A program made the translations under genes and the position numbers. Below are positions 54,165 through 61,903 of a stretch of DNA of 64,000 nucleotides, one piece after another. The notes beneath the pieces are model-generated. The model was given only the letters and a program-made list of their open reading frames with translations. It had not been told where the DNA came from and searched no databases. Each line of letters opens with the position of its first letter. Position 1 is the stretch's first letter. Source of the DNA: DASYPQ01 sp046155895 (GTDB lineage: Bacteria > Planctomycetota > UBA1135 > GCA-002686595); assembly GCA_046155895.1 (NCBI GenBank), contig JBJXFB010000032.1, positions 1-64,000 of the forward strand. The letters run 5' to 3'.

Positions 54165-55057
54165 GGTTTCGAGCGCGCAGTGTAGCCCAACGACCGTCGA
54201 TTCGCCGCCGGCTTCCCGCGGTGCAGCCGGGGCCGCGCGAAGGCCAGCCGCGCCGCCATGATCGCGATCGCCTCGGGGTTCTCGTCGACCAGGACGCAGC
54301 TCCGACCGTTCCGGACCGCCGCCTCCCCGAAGCTCCCGCTGCCGGCGAAGAAATCGAGCAGGCGGTCCCCCGGCTTCGAGTGGACCTTGACGATCCGCTC
54401 GAGGATGCCGAGCGGCTTCTGCGTGGGATAGCCGGTCTTCTCGCGACCGTTCGTGGGAACGATCGTGTGCCACCAGGTGTCGGTCGGCGTCTTGCCGCGC
54501 GACGCCTTCTCGGCGCCGACGAGCCCCGGGGCCATGTACGGGATCCGGTCGACCTCCTCCAGGCGGAACGTGTACCGCCCGGGATCCTTCGTGTACCAGA
54601 GGATGTTGTCGTGCTTGCGCGACCAGCGCGCCGTCGCGCGCGCGCCGTAGTCGTAGGCCCAGACGATCTCGTTCTGGAACGACTCGCGGCCGAAGATCTG
54701 GTCGAGGAGGACCTTGCCGTAGTGGACCTCGCGGCAGTCGAGGTGGAGGAAGAAGCTCCCGGTGGGCTTCAGCACGCGCCGCGCTTCCCGCAACCTCGGT
54801 TCGAGGAACGCGAGGTAGTCGTCGAAGACGTCGCCGAAGGCATGGCTGCCGATCCGGACCGTCCGGTACCTCTTCCCCTTGAACCCCGTTCGATCTCCCC
54901 CCTCGTCGCGCACAGCCTCGATCCGCGTGTGCTTCCGCGTCTTCCCCGTGTTGAACGGGGGATCGACGTAGACGAGGTCGAAGGACTCCGCGCCCAGCCG
55001 ACGGAGGACTTCCAGGTTGTCGGCGTGGTGGATCTCGAGCCGAGGCCGCACCTTCAA
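54161..55057 (-). CDS. Solitary DNA methyltransferase (beta-class adenine-N6/cytosine-N4 type)
   Basis: A 298-residue amino-methyltransferase. The catalytic motif IV DPPFNTG is near the N-terminus (residues 32-38) and the AdoMet motif DFFAGSGSFGEAA near residue 250, an order typical of the beta class. The target-recognition part between contains HLDCREVHYGKVLLDQIFG, KHDNILWYTKD and GYPTQKPLGILERIV. No restriction enzyme lies nearby, so it is probably a regulatory or orphan enzyme. The start is TTG at 55057 (TTGA overlap with lipA) or GTG at 55051. It sits between lipA and the E1 alpha gene with 4-base overlaps on both sides. Confidence 0.88.
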   Translation of the reverse strand: MKVRPRLEIHHADNLEVLRRLGAESFDLVYVDPPFNTGKTRKHTRIEAVRDEGGDRTGFKGKRYRTVRIGSHAFGDVFDDYLAFLEPRLREARRVLKPTGSFFLHLDCREVHYGKVLLDQIFGRESFQNEIVWAYDYGARATARWSRKHDNILWYTKDPGRYTFRLEEVDRIPYMAPGLVGAEKASRGKTPTDTWWHTIVPTNGREKTGYPTQKPLGILERIVKVHSKPGDRLLDFFAGSGSFGEAAVRNGRSCVLVDENPEAIAIMAARLAFARPRLHRGKPAANRRSLGYTARSKP

Positions 55058-55977
55058 CTCGCCGCGGAGCGCCGCTTGCGGAGGATCCCCGCGGCGAAGA
55101 CCTCTCCCGCCTTGTACGAGGAGCGCACGAGCGGACCCGAAGCGACGTGCAGGAAGCCCATCTCCCTCCCGAGCTCGCCGAGCTCCTCGAATCGCTGCGG
55201 CGGCACGTACTCGCGCACGGGAGCGTGTTGAGCGGACGGCCGGAGGTACTGTCCGAGCGTCAGGAGCTCGGCTCCGGCCTCGCGGATCCTCTTCATCGCG
55301 TCGAGGACCTCGTCCTGCGTCTCCCCGAGGCCGAGCATGATCGAGGACTTCGTGAGGACCTCGGGATCGCAGCGCTTGGCGCCCCGCAGCGTCCCGAGCG
55401 AGCGCTCGAACGAGCAGCGCGGGTCGCGGATCTTCCTCTGCAGCCGGTCCACGACCTCCACGTTGTGGGCGAGGACGTCGGGGCGCGCGGCCATCAGCGT
55501 CTCGAGATCGGTGCCGCCGTAGTCGGGGATCAGCGTCTCGACCAGGGTCTCCGGCGATCGCTCCCGGATCGACCGGATGCAGGCCGCGAAGTGCGAGGCT
55601 CCCCCGTCGGGAAGGTCGTCGCGGTCGACGCTCGTGATCACGACGTAACCCACCTTCATGGCGGCGATCGCGACGCCGACGTGCTCGGGCTCCCCGAGGT
55701 CGGGCGGAGCGGCCTTCGTCACGGTCTTCACCGCGCAGAACCGGCATCGGCGCGTGCACTCGTCGCCGAGGACCATCAGCGTCATCGTCGCGTGCTGGCC
55801 CTTCCAGCATTCGCCGATGTTCGGGCAGCGCGCCTCCTCGCAGACCGTGTGGAGGCCGAGGTCGCGCGCCAGCGCCTTGAGGCGCGCGTAGCCCTCGCCG
55901 CCGGGCAGCGGCACCTTCAGCCAGGACGGCTTGGGGGCCGGGGAAGCTCGCGTCAGATCGTTCGCGGGAGCGTTCAA
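55054..55977 (-). CDS. lipA: Lipoyl synthase LipA
   Basis: A 307-residue radical SAM enzyme that inserts two sulfurs into octanoyl groups. The auxiliary cluster CEEARCPNIGEC, the radical-SAM cluster DECTRRCRFCAVKT, and the C-terminal RSSY that ligates the auxiliary cluster are all intact, as is GEPEHVGVAI. It acts after LipB. The start ATG at 55977 gives a short N-terminal extension. Its stop overlaps the methyltransferase start, placing lipoate synthesis in the same transcript as the E1 and E2 genes. Confidence 0.96.
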   Translation of the reverse strand: MNAPANDLTRASPAPKPSWLKVPLPGGEGYARLKALARDLGLHTVCEEARCPNIGECWKGQHATMTLMVLGDECTRRCRFCAVKTVTKAAPPDLGEPEHVGVAIAAMKVGYVVITSVDRDDLPDGGASHFAACIRSIRERSPETLVETLIPDYGGTDLETLMAARPDVLAHNVEVVDRLQRKIRDPRCSFERSLGTLRGAKRCDPEVLTKSSIMLGLGETQDEVLDAMKRIREAGAELLTLGQYLRPSAQHAPVREYVPPQRFEELGELGREMGFLHVASGPLVRSSYKAGEVFAAGILRKRRSAAS

Positions 55978-56008
55978 GGGGTTCAGGTCCAGGACGGGCG
56001 CGCGAGCG

Positions 56009-56014
56009 TAGCAT
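56009..56014 (+). promoter_or_regulatory. -10 hexamer placed for a leaderless mRNA
   Basis: TAGCAT is followed by exactly seven bases and then the GTG at 56022. The same spacing is seen upstream of the M14 peptidase gene. No ribosome-binding site precedes the GTG. Confidence 0.45.
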
Positions 56015-56021
56015 CGTCGCC

Positions 56022-57815
56022 GTGAAATCGCTCTTCCGCGTGATCCTGCGCGCCGTCGCCGTGGTCCTCCTGCGTTCGGTCTATCGGATCCGCCTCCACG
56101 GCCTCGAGAACCTGCCCGAGGGAGGCGGGCTGCTCGTCGCGAACCACTTGAGCCACGTCGACGCCCTGGTCCTCGGCGCCGCGCTCTCGCACCGGCAGGT
56201 GAGCTTCCTCATGCACCGGTCGTTCTTCGCGATCCCCGTCGTCGGCAGTTTCTCCCGCTTCATGGGAGCGATACCCGTCGCCGCCGAGGACAAGCCCGAG
56301 GAGAAGGCCGCTTCGCTGGCGCGCGCCGCCGAGAAGGCTCGAGGGGGCCAGCTCGTGTGCATCTTCGCGGAAGGCGGGATCTCCCGCAGCGGCGCCCTGC
56401 TCCCCTTCGCGCGCGGCCTCGAGACGATCGCGCGGGATGCGCAAGTCCCCATCGTCCCCGTGGCGCTCGACCAGCTCTGGGGGAGCGTCTTCAGCTTCTC
56501 GGGAGGCCGATTCTTCTGGAAGTGGCCGCGCCGCATCCCCTACCCCGTCGAGATCTCGATCGGCAGGCCCATGGCTTTCGACAGCGAACGCTGGCGCGTC
56601 CGCAGCGCCGTGGCGGAGCTCGTCGCTCGCTCTCGCGAAGTCCGCGCTCCGAGGATGCGCTCGCTCGCCTACCGATTCGTCCGGAGCGCTCGCAAGCATG
56701 CGGGTCGTCCGGCGATCGTCGACCACCAGGAGAGGCGGCTCACCTACCGCGCGCTCCTCGTCGAGGCGCTGATCCTCCGCGCCGCGCTGCTTCGATCCCC
56801 CGAGCACCGCGGAAGGATCGGCGTGCGGCTAACCCGCGGCGCGGACGCCGCGATCGCGCACGTCGCCCTCGCGCTCTCGGGGCGCGTGGCCGTGGCCCTC
56901 GACGGATCGGGGCGCGGACAGGATCTCGTCGACAGCGAGATCCGGGACCTCTCCGAGCTCCGCCGCCGCGCGAGCGCCCCGGACCGGTTCCGTGCGCGCC
57001 TGCTCACGCTGTGCCCGGGCCGGCTCCTCGCGCGTTGGCTCGATCCCGTGCGCGCAGCGACGGATCCGGCGGCGGTGTTCTTCTCCCATGGGAACGCGGG
57101 CTCGCCTCGCGCCGTGCTCCATTCGCAAGCGAGCCTCGCCTCGAACGCGCAGTCGCTGGCCCAGATGTTCGGATTCGGACCGGGACGGAGCGTCGTCGGC
57201 GTCCTCCCGCACTCGAGCATCCTCGGTTCCGTGGCGACGCTCTGGGTCCCGCTGCTCTCCGGCGGATGCGTGGTGTGCTGCGCGCCCGAAGACCTGGGCG
57301 ACGCCTGCCGCCGCGAGCGGCCGGATGTCCTCGTGGCGACGCCCGGACTCTACCGGCAGTGGCTCGAGGCACTCGATCCGGAGGACTTGCGCAGCCTGCA
57401 GTCGTGCTTCTGCGGCGGAGAACCCCTCGACCCGGGGTTGGCGGCCTCGTGGGCCGCGCGCTTCGGGACGGAGCTCTCCGAAGGGTACGGTTGCACCGAG
57501 CTCTCCGCCGTCGTCTCCGTGAACCTCCCGGGGATCGAGAGCGGTGATGCGCGGCAGAACGCCAGCCGAGCGGGAACGGCCGGACGAGCGATCCCGGGCG
57601 TCGCGGTCAGGATCGTCGAGGCCGGGAGCTTCGAGGAGCTCCCGCCCGATCGGCCCGGGCTGCTGATCGCACGCGGGCCGGGGCGGATGCTCGGCTACTG
57701 CGGGGACGAGGCCGGAACCTCGAAGGCCTTCCGCGACGGCTGGTTCGTCACCGGCGACGAAGCGGTCCTCGATCGGGATGCATTCCTGACGATCACTCGG
57801 ACGCGGGCGTCCTGA
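56022..57815 (+). CDS. Acyltransferase fused to a truncated AMP-binding domain (Aas-like)
   Basis: A 597-residue fusion. Residues 1-205 form a PlsC-type 1-acylglycerol-phosphate acyltransferase with NHLSHVDALVLG (HX4D) and IFAEGGISRSG. Residues about 215-597 resemble an acyl-CoA or acyl-ACP synthetase, with EGYGCTELSAVVSVN, GWFVTGDEA and GEPLDPGLAASW, but the P-loop reads SHGNAGSPRAV, lacking the usual Thr and Lys, and the sequence stops at FLTITRTRAS, before the C-terminal lid with the catalytic Lys. Other organisms have a full Aas fusion for lysophospholipid repair. Here the adenylation domain is probably inactive or altered. GTG at 56022 opens the protein. Confidence 0.8.
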   Translation: MKSLFRVILRAVAVVLLRSVYRIRLHGLENLPEGGGLLVANHLSHVDALVLGAALSHRQVSFLMHRSFFAIPVVGSFSRFMGAIPVAAEDKPEEKAASLARAAEKARGGQLVCIFAEGGISRSGALLPFARGLETIARDAQVPIVPVALDQLWGSVFSFSGGRFFWKWPRRIPYPVEISIGRPMAFDSERWRVRSAVAELVARSREVRAPRMRSLAYRFVRSARKHAGRPAIVDHQERRLTYRALLVEALILRAALLRSPEHRGRIGVRLTRGADAAIAHVALALSGRVAVALDGSGRGQDLVDSEIRDLSELRRRASAPDRFRARLLTLCPGRLLARWLDPVRAATDPAAVFFSHGNAGSPRAVLHSQASLASNAQSLAQMFGFGPGRSVVGVLPHSSILGSVATLWVPLLSGGCVVCCAPEDLGDACRRERPDVLVATPGLYRQWLEALDPEDLRSLQSCFCGGEPLDPGLAASWAARFGTELSEGYGCTELSAVVSVNLPGIESGDARQNASRAGTAGRAIPGVAVRIVEAGSFEELPPDRPGLLIARGPGRMLGYCGDEAGTSKAFRDGWFVTGDEAVLDRDAFLTITRTRAS

Positions 57816-57821
57816 CCGAGC

Positions 57822-58982
57822 TCAGTTCAGGAACGGATCCGCCACTTTCCGGAGGCGCGCCGTGCGCATCTTCGAGATGGCGCGCACCTGGATCTGTCGC
57901 ACCCGCTCGAGGCTGACGCCGAGGCGCTTGGCGACTTCGGCCAGCGTGTGCTCGCGCTCGCCGCCGATGCCGAAGCGCAGACCGAGCACGTAGCGCTCGC
58001 GGTCCGAGAGCTTGCCCATGGCTTCGCCGAGTCCCTCCTCGAGCGAGACGTCCTCCAGGGCCGTGGAGTACGGGCCCGATTCGACGTCGACGGCCAGCAG
58101 GTCGCGGAGGCTCGCAGAGTCCTCGGGATCCCCGATCGGCGCATCGAGCGACCGGGTCGTCCGGGCCGCCGCACGCGCGGAGGTGACGAGGTTCGCGGGC
58201 AGGCCGGAGATGGCCGAGATCTCGGAGGAGCTCGCGTTGGGGTCGCCGAGGCGCCCGATCGCGGCTCCGATGTGCTTCGTCGCCTTCTGTAGATAGACGG
58301 GCACCCGCACCGTGCTGCCGAAGTTGTACAGATAGCTGCGGAAGGCCTGGTTCAGCCAGTGGACCGCGTAGGTCCGGAAGAGCAGGCCGCGCCTCCAGTC
58401 GAATCCGTCGACCGCGCGGAAGAGCGAAGACGCGCCCTCCTGGATCAGATCGGCTCGCCCGGCCGTCGTGTGGGCGTAGCGCTCGACGTTGATCAGCGCG
58501 AGGTAGAGGTTGCGCTCCACCATCTCGAGCCGGAGCGCGTGCCATTCCATCCAGCGGCGGCAGACCTTGGGAGGCAGCGAGCAGTTCTGTCCGGTCGACC
58601 CGAGGAAGACCGACGTGGGGTGCGAGACACCGCTGGAAAGCTCCTCGCTCGAGAGTCCGGCTTCCTTAGCCGCGCGGCCGAGACGGATCTTGGCGAACTC
58701 GATCCGCCGAGCGAGCCGCATCTCCTGATCGCGGTTCATGATCTTGATCCGGTCGATCTCCGTCCGGAGCTGGTTCTCGACCGTCACGCGCACCCCCTCC
58801 CTGGGGGTCGACGGCTCGCCGCGCCAGGTCTGGGGATCCGAGATCTCGAGATCGATGTCCTGCGCGTCGATCTCCTTCGCCAACCTCTCGGCGGACTTGG
58901 TGAATCGCTCGGGCCTGCGAGCCAGGACGTCCAGGCTCCGGTCGAGCTGCTCGTGCGCGATGATTTCGCCCATTCTGCTCAC
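57822..58982 (-). CDS. Sigma-70 family RNA polymerase sigma factor with divergent region 2
   Basis: A 386-residue factor with regions 2, 3 and 4. ERNLYLALINVERY and ADLIQEGASSLFRAVDGFDWRRGLLFRTYAVHWLNQAFRSYL form regions 2.1-2.4, PVYLQKATKHIG begins region 3, and LSDRERYVLGLRFGIGGEREHTLAEVAKRLGVSLERVRQIQ is region 4 with its helix-turn-helix. Region 1.1 of primary factors is missing, and the -10-reading helix differs clearly from the usual WIRQAIxRAI. It is likely an alternative, stress- or growth-related factor. Start ATG 58982 or 58973. The gene converges with the acyltransferase fusion gene. Confidence 0.88.
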   Translation of the reverse strand: MSRMGEIIAHEQLDRSLDVLARRPERFTKSAERLAKEIDAQDIDLEISDPQTWRGEPSTPREGVRVTVENQLRTEIDRIKIMNRDQEMRLARRIEFAKIRLGRAAKEAGLSSEELSSGVSHPTSVFLGSTGQNCSLPPKVCRRWMEWHALRLEMVERNLYLALINVERYAHTTAGRADLIQEGASSLFRAVDGFDWRRGLLFRTYAVHWLNQAFRSYLYNFGSTVRVPVYLQKATKHIGAAIGRLGDPNASSSEISAISGLPANLVTSARAAARTTRSLDAPIGDPEDSASLRDLLAVDVESGPYSTALEDVSLEEGLGEAMGKLSDRERYVLGLRFGIGGEREHTLAEVAKRLGVSLERVRQIQVRAISKMRTARLRKVADPFLN

Positions 58983-59103
58983 CTCCCCTTCCTGGGGCCC
59001 TTGGAGGAGCCTCGCCCGTCTGCTGCAAGCTCCGCCGCTGGCCCTCGACGTGGAACCGTTCTCCCTAGAGTTCGCCGGCCCGCGCGTTCGGATTCGATTT
59101 TCT

Positions 59104-59127
59104 ACGACCTGCTTTCGCGCAGGTCGT
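59104..59127. other. 9-bp inverted repeat upstream of the sigma factor gene
   Basis: ACGACCTGC and GCAGGTCGT form a perfect 9-bp stem with a six-base loop, about 120 bases before the sigma factor start. It could be a protein-binding palindrome or an mRNA-leader hairpin. No T run follows on either strand, so it is not a standard terminator. Confidence 0.45.
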
Positions 59128-59275
59128 CTCGTGTATACGCCACCGCAGGGCGCTGGGACGGTGACGTTCGCTTCATAAACGAGTCGCGAACCGTCTCTAC
59201 GAGTGAGCCGGCTTGCAAGTCGCCCGCGCTCAAGCTCTTGCGCCGTGCCGCCGTACCCCGGTAGCGCCGCGCCCC

Positions 59276-59296
59276 CGGCGGATCCCTAATCCGCCG
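59276..59296 (-). terminator. Hairpin after the acyl-CoA dehydrogenase gene
   Basis: CGGCGGAT and ATCCGCCG form an 8-bp stem around a five-base loop, about 30 bases after the stop at 59328 on the minus strand. A T run is lacking, so only a weak or factor-assisted terminator is proposed. Confidence 0.35.
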
Positions 59297-59327
59297 AGAA
59301 AGATGGAGAATACGTCACGCAGCGCGA

Positions 59328-60572
59328 CTACGCGGGCTGGGCGGGAGCTCTGACTCCCTCGTTCTCGTAGCTGTTCTGGACTTCGCGAGGAATGTAGGCC
59401 TCGAGATGCTCGAGGTCTTTCGCTTCCTTCACGAGGTTCCGCGCGATCACGATCCGCTGCACCTGGTTCGTGCCCTCGTAGATCTGGAGGATCTTCGCAT
59501 CGCGGAAGAACTTGGCGATCGGGTAATCCTCCATGTACCCGTAGCCGCCGAAGACCTGGACGGCGTCGGTGGCGACCTCCATCGCCGTGTCGGTCGCGAA
59601 GCACTTGGCCATCGCGGCCTGCTTCGTGGTGCCCGGGTGACCGGATTCGGCGGCCACGGCGGCCGAGTAGACCAGCCAACGGGCCGCTTCGGTCTTCATC
59701 GCCATGTCGGCGAGCATCTTCTGCACCATCTGGTGGTTGTGGATCGGCACGCCGAACTGGATGCGGCGGTTCGAGTAGACGACGGCCAGGTCGAGGGCTC
59801 CCTGCGCCGCTCCGACCGCCTGGGCCGCCACGCCCGGCCGGGCCAGGTCGAGGGTCATCATCGCGTGCTTGAAGCCGTTGCCCGGGCGTTCGCCGATCAG
59901 ATTGCGCTTGGGAACGCGCACGTGGTCGAAGTGCGTCTCCACGACGGGGACGCAGCGGATGCCCATCTTGTCCTCGACCTTCCGGATGGAGAACCCGGGC
60001 GTGCCCTTCTCGACCACGAGCGCGCTGATCCGGCGGGACTTCGAGGTGGCGTCGGTGACCGCGAAGACGGAGTAGATGTCGGCGACACCGCCGTTCGTCG
60101 TCCACTTCTTCTCCCCGCAGATCACCCAGTCGTCGCCGTCCTCGTACGCTCGGACCGACAGGCCGCCCGCGTCGGAGCCCGCGAACTTCTCCGAGAGGCA
60201 GAAGGCGACCATCTTCTCGCCGCGGGCAATCGAAGGCAGCCACCGCTGCTTCTGCTCCTCTGTTCCCCCGACGAGGATCGGGAAGGAGCCGAGAGCGTTG
60301 ACCGCGTAGGCGACACCGAACCCGGAGTCGGCCCGGGCGAGTTCCTCGGTCACGCGCGCGAGCGCCAGGAGGCCGGCGCCGTGCCCGCCGTACTCCTTGG
60401 GGATGAAGGTCTTGAAGAGCCCCGCGGCGGCGACCGCCTTCGCCGCCTCCCAGTTGTACTCCTGCGCCTTGTCGTACTTGGCGGCCGCGGGGCGGACGTG
60501 CTTCTCCGCGATCTCGCGAGCCTTGGCGGCCAATTCGTTGCACAGGGGGCTGAAGGTGATGTCGTGCTGCAT
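59328..60572 (-). CDS. Acyl-CoA dehydrogenase
   Basis: A 414-residue flavoprotein. It starts MQHDITFSPLCNELAAKAREIAEKHVRP and has FCLSEKFAGSDAGGLS, the FAD-stacking VICGEKKWTTNGGVADIYSVFA, RIQFGVPIHNHQMVQKMLADM, and the catalytic Glu in LQIYEGTNQVQRIVIARNL. It oxidises acyl-CoA substrates and passes electrons to ETF. Compared with the gene at 1993-3150 it keeps a full N-terminal helical domain. It has its own transcript and is not near other beta-oxidation genes. Confidence 0.94.
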   Translation of the reverse strand: MQHDITFSPLCNELAAKAREIAEKHVRPAAAKYDKAQEYNWEAAKAVAAAGLFKTFIPKEYGGHGAGLLALARVTEELARADSGFGVAYAVNALGSFPILVGGTEEQKQRWLPSIARGEKMVAFCLSEKFAGSDAGGLSVRAYEDGDDWVICGEKKWTTNGGVADIYSVFAVTDATSKSRRISALVVEKGTPGFSIRKVEDKMGIRCVPVVETHFDHVRVPKRNLIGERPGNGFKHAMMTLDLARPGVAAQAVGAAQGALDLAVVYSNRRIQFGVPIHNHQMVQKMLADMAMKTEAARWLVYSAAVAAESGHPGTTKQAAMAKCFATDTAMEVATDAVQVFGGYGYMEDYPIAKFFRDAKILQIYEGTNQVQRIVIARNLVKEAKDLEHLEAYIPREVQNSYENEGVRAPAQPA

Positions 60573-60621
60573 GGTCGTCCTCGGGATGCGGAAGAGCGGG
60601 ATTGTACGGTCGAAACGGCCG

Positions 60622-61338
60622 TCAGCACCGGCGGAGCCACAGGATCTGCCGGGAGGAGTCCGGGGACAGGGTCGAGCCGTCGTAGCCGCCGTCCGCGCGG
60701 AGCATCTCGAGCCCGGTCCCCGTCAAGAGCGCGAGCAGGTCGCGTACCTCGTAGAGCCGGACGTCCTCCCTCCAGGCCCTCGAGGATCCGTCCGCCGTCT
60801 GGAAACGCACCTCCTTCACGACGCGTCGGCCGTCGTCCGCGAGCGAGCGCCTCTCCACGATCCGATGCCTTCCCCGCACGGCCTCCGAGCTCGGAACGAG
60901 CTCCGCGCGCACGCGCGTGGGGTTCATGAGGTCGATCACGAAGAGTCCCCGAGGCTTCAGGACGCGCGAGACCTCGAGCAGGACGAGACGGTCGCCTTCG
61001 TCCCCGAAGTACCCGAACGAGGAGAAGAGGCTGACGACCGCGTCGAGACTTCCTGGCGCGCATGGGATGGAGCGCGCGTCGCCGCAGACGATCCTCCCGT
61101 CCAGGCCGCGCGCCCGACGGAGGAGGTCGAGCGAGAGATCGAGCCCGAACGCGTCGATCCCGCGTTCCCGCAGGGCGATGCAATGCCGGCCGGAACCGCA
61201 GCACAAGTCGAGGACCCTCCCCGCGAGCCCGCGCTCGACTAGGTAGCCGGCTTCCTTCTGGGCCGATTCGAGGTCGCGGTGCGGGTAGACGTCGAGGTAC
61301 TCGGCTCGGAAGGCCTCGACGAACCAAGGCTCCGCCAT
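60622..61338 (-). CDS. Class I SAM-dependent methyltransferase
   Basis: A 238-residue methyltransferase of the Rossmann type. Motif I VLDLCCGSGRHCIAL lies near residue 45, the acidic strand end FGLDLSLDLL near 65, IVCGDARSIP near 83 and FSSFGYFGDEGDRLVLLEVSRVLKPRGLFVIDLM near 105-135. The substrate is not predictable. Its start ATG is seven bases from the stop of the lipoprotein gene, so the two are likely co-transcribed. It ends about 50 bases from the acyl-CoA dehydrogenase start. Confidence 0.9.
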   Translation of the reverse strand: MAEPWFVEAFRAEYLDVYPHRDLESAQKEAGYLVERGLAGRVLDLCCGSGRHCIALRERGIDAFGLDLSLDLLRRARGLDGRIVCGDARSIPCAPGSLDAVVSLFSSFGYFGDEGDRLVLLEVSRVLKPRGLFVIDLMNPTRVRAELVPSSEAVRGRHRIVERRSLADDGRRVVKEVRFQTADGSSRAWREDVRLYEVRDLLALLTGTGLEMLRADGGYDGSTLSPDSSRQILWLRRC

Positions 61339-61345
61339 CGCGGCG

Positions 61346-61861
61346 CTACTTGCTCGCGTCGAGACGGAGTACGACCTCGATCCCCTTCGATCCCGGGCTG
61401 GCCGGCACCGCCGAGCGCACGACTCCCTCTTCCTGCGCGCCCGGGCTGGGATCGATGAAGCCGTCCGGATCGAAGCGTGCTTCGATCTCCATCTCCGCCG
61501 CCATGGGCGACGCGACGCCGCCCATGTTGTCGCGATCAGTCAGCTGGAACATCAGGATCCGCTTGTCCCCGTCCTTGGCCCAGGCGGAGCTTGCGAGGTC
61601 GTACTTGCGGGAGAGGGCGGGAAGCCGCTGGCCGATCCGGCGCGCGCTCACGAACACGGCCGCGCCGGGCGTGGCCTCGGTCGCTCCTTCGAGAACGATC
61701 CGGCCCTCGAACCTCGCCTCCGCGGGCGCCGGAGGCGCATGGGGCGTGCTCGGGGTCGCCGATTCCTTCCCGATGCGTTCGGGACGATCGCCGCATGCGG
61801 TGCACGCGAGGCCGAGGAGGAGCGCGGCGCAGGAGAGCTTGGGACGTCTGATCATGATCAT
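61346..61861 (-). CDS. Lipoprotein of unknown function
   Basis: A 171-residue predicted lipoprotein. The leader RRPKLSCAALLLGLACTAC ends in a good lipobox (about Cys23). After a Pro/Ala-rich linker comes a region (FEGRIVLEGATEATPGAAVFVSARR, RILMFQLTDRDNMGGVASPMAAEMEIEARFDPDGF) that resembles domains of cytochrome c biogenesis-associated lipoproteins or beta-sandwich folds. No catalytic motif is seen. Two Met codons (61861 and 61855) are possible starts. It is divergent from the dGTPase-like gene, with a short AT-rich gap between. Confidence 0.75.
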   Translation of the reverse strand: MIMIRRPKLSCAALLLGLACTACGDRPERIGKESATPSTPHAPPAPAEARFEGRIVLEGATEATPGAAVFVSARRIGQRLPALSRKYDLASSAWAKDGDKRILMFQLTDRDNMGGVASPMAAEMEIEARFDPDGFIDPSPGAQEEGVVRSAVPASPGSKGIEVVLRLDASK

Positions 61862-61903
61862 CGGCGGGCATTGTATAGGCTTCCCCTCTCCGCTTCCCGT
61901 CCG

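Larger units (their letters stand above)
58983..59327. other. Intergenic region between acyl-CoA dehydrogenase and sigma factor genes
   Basis: This 345-base gap holds no plausible gene. It contains two inverted repeats (59104-59127 and 59276-59296) and a TATACA-like hexamer near 59130 that could belong to the sigma factor promoter. The centre, 59085-59180, is more AT-rich than the rest of the window, as expected for a regulatory region. Confidence 0.5.

Noticed and set aside
56022..57822. A frameshift ending the AMP-binding domain early
   Set aside because: Only six bases separate the stop from the convergent sigma factor gene, and no other frame there continues the domain; truncation is genuine in this sequence.
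57793..57845. A terminator between the convergent acyltransferase and sigma genes
   Set aside because: Only a 5-bp CCTGA/TCAGG stem is found, with no T run, so it was not listed.
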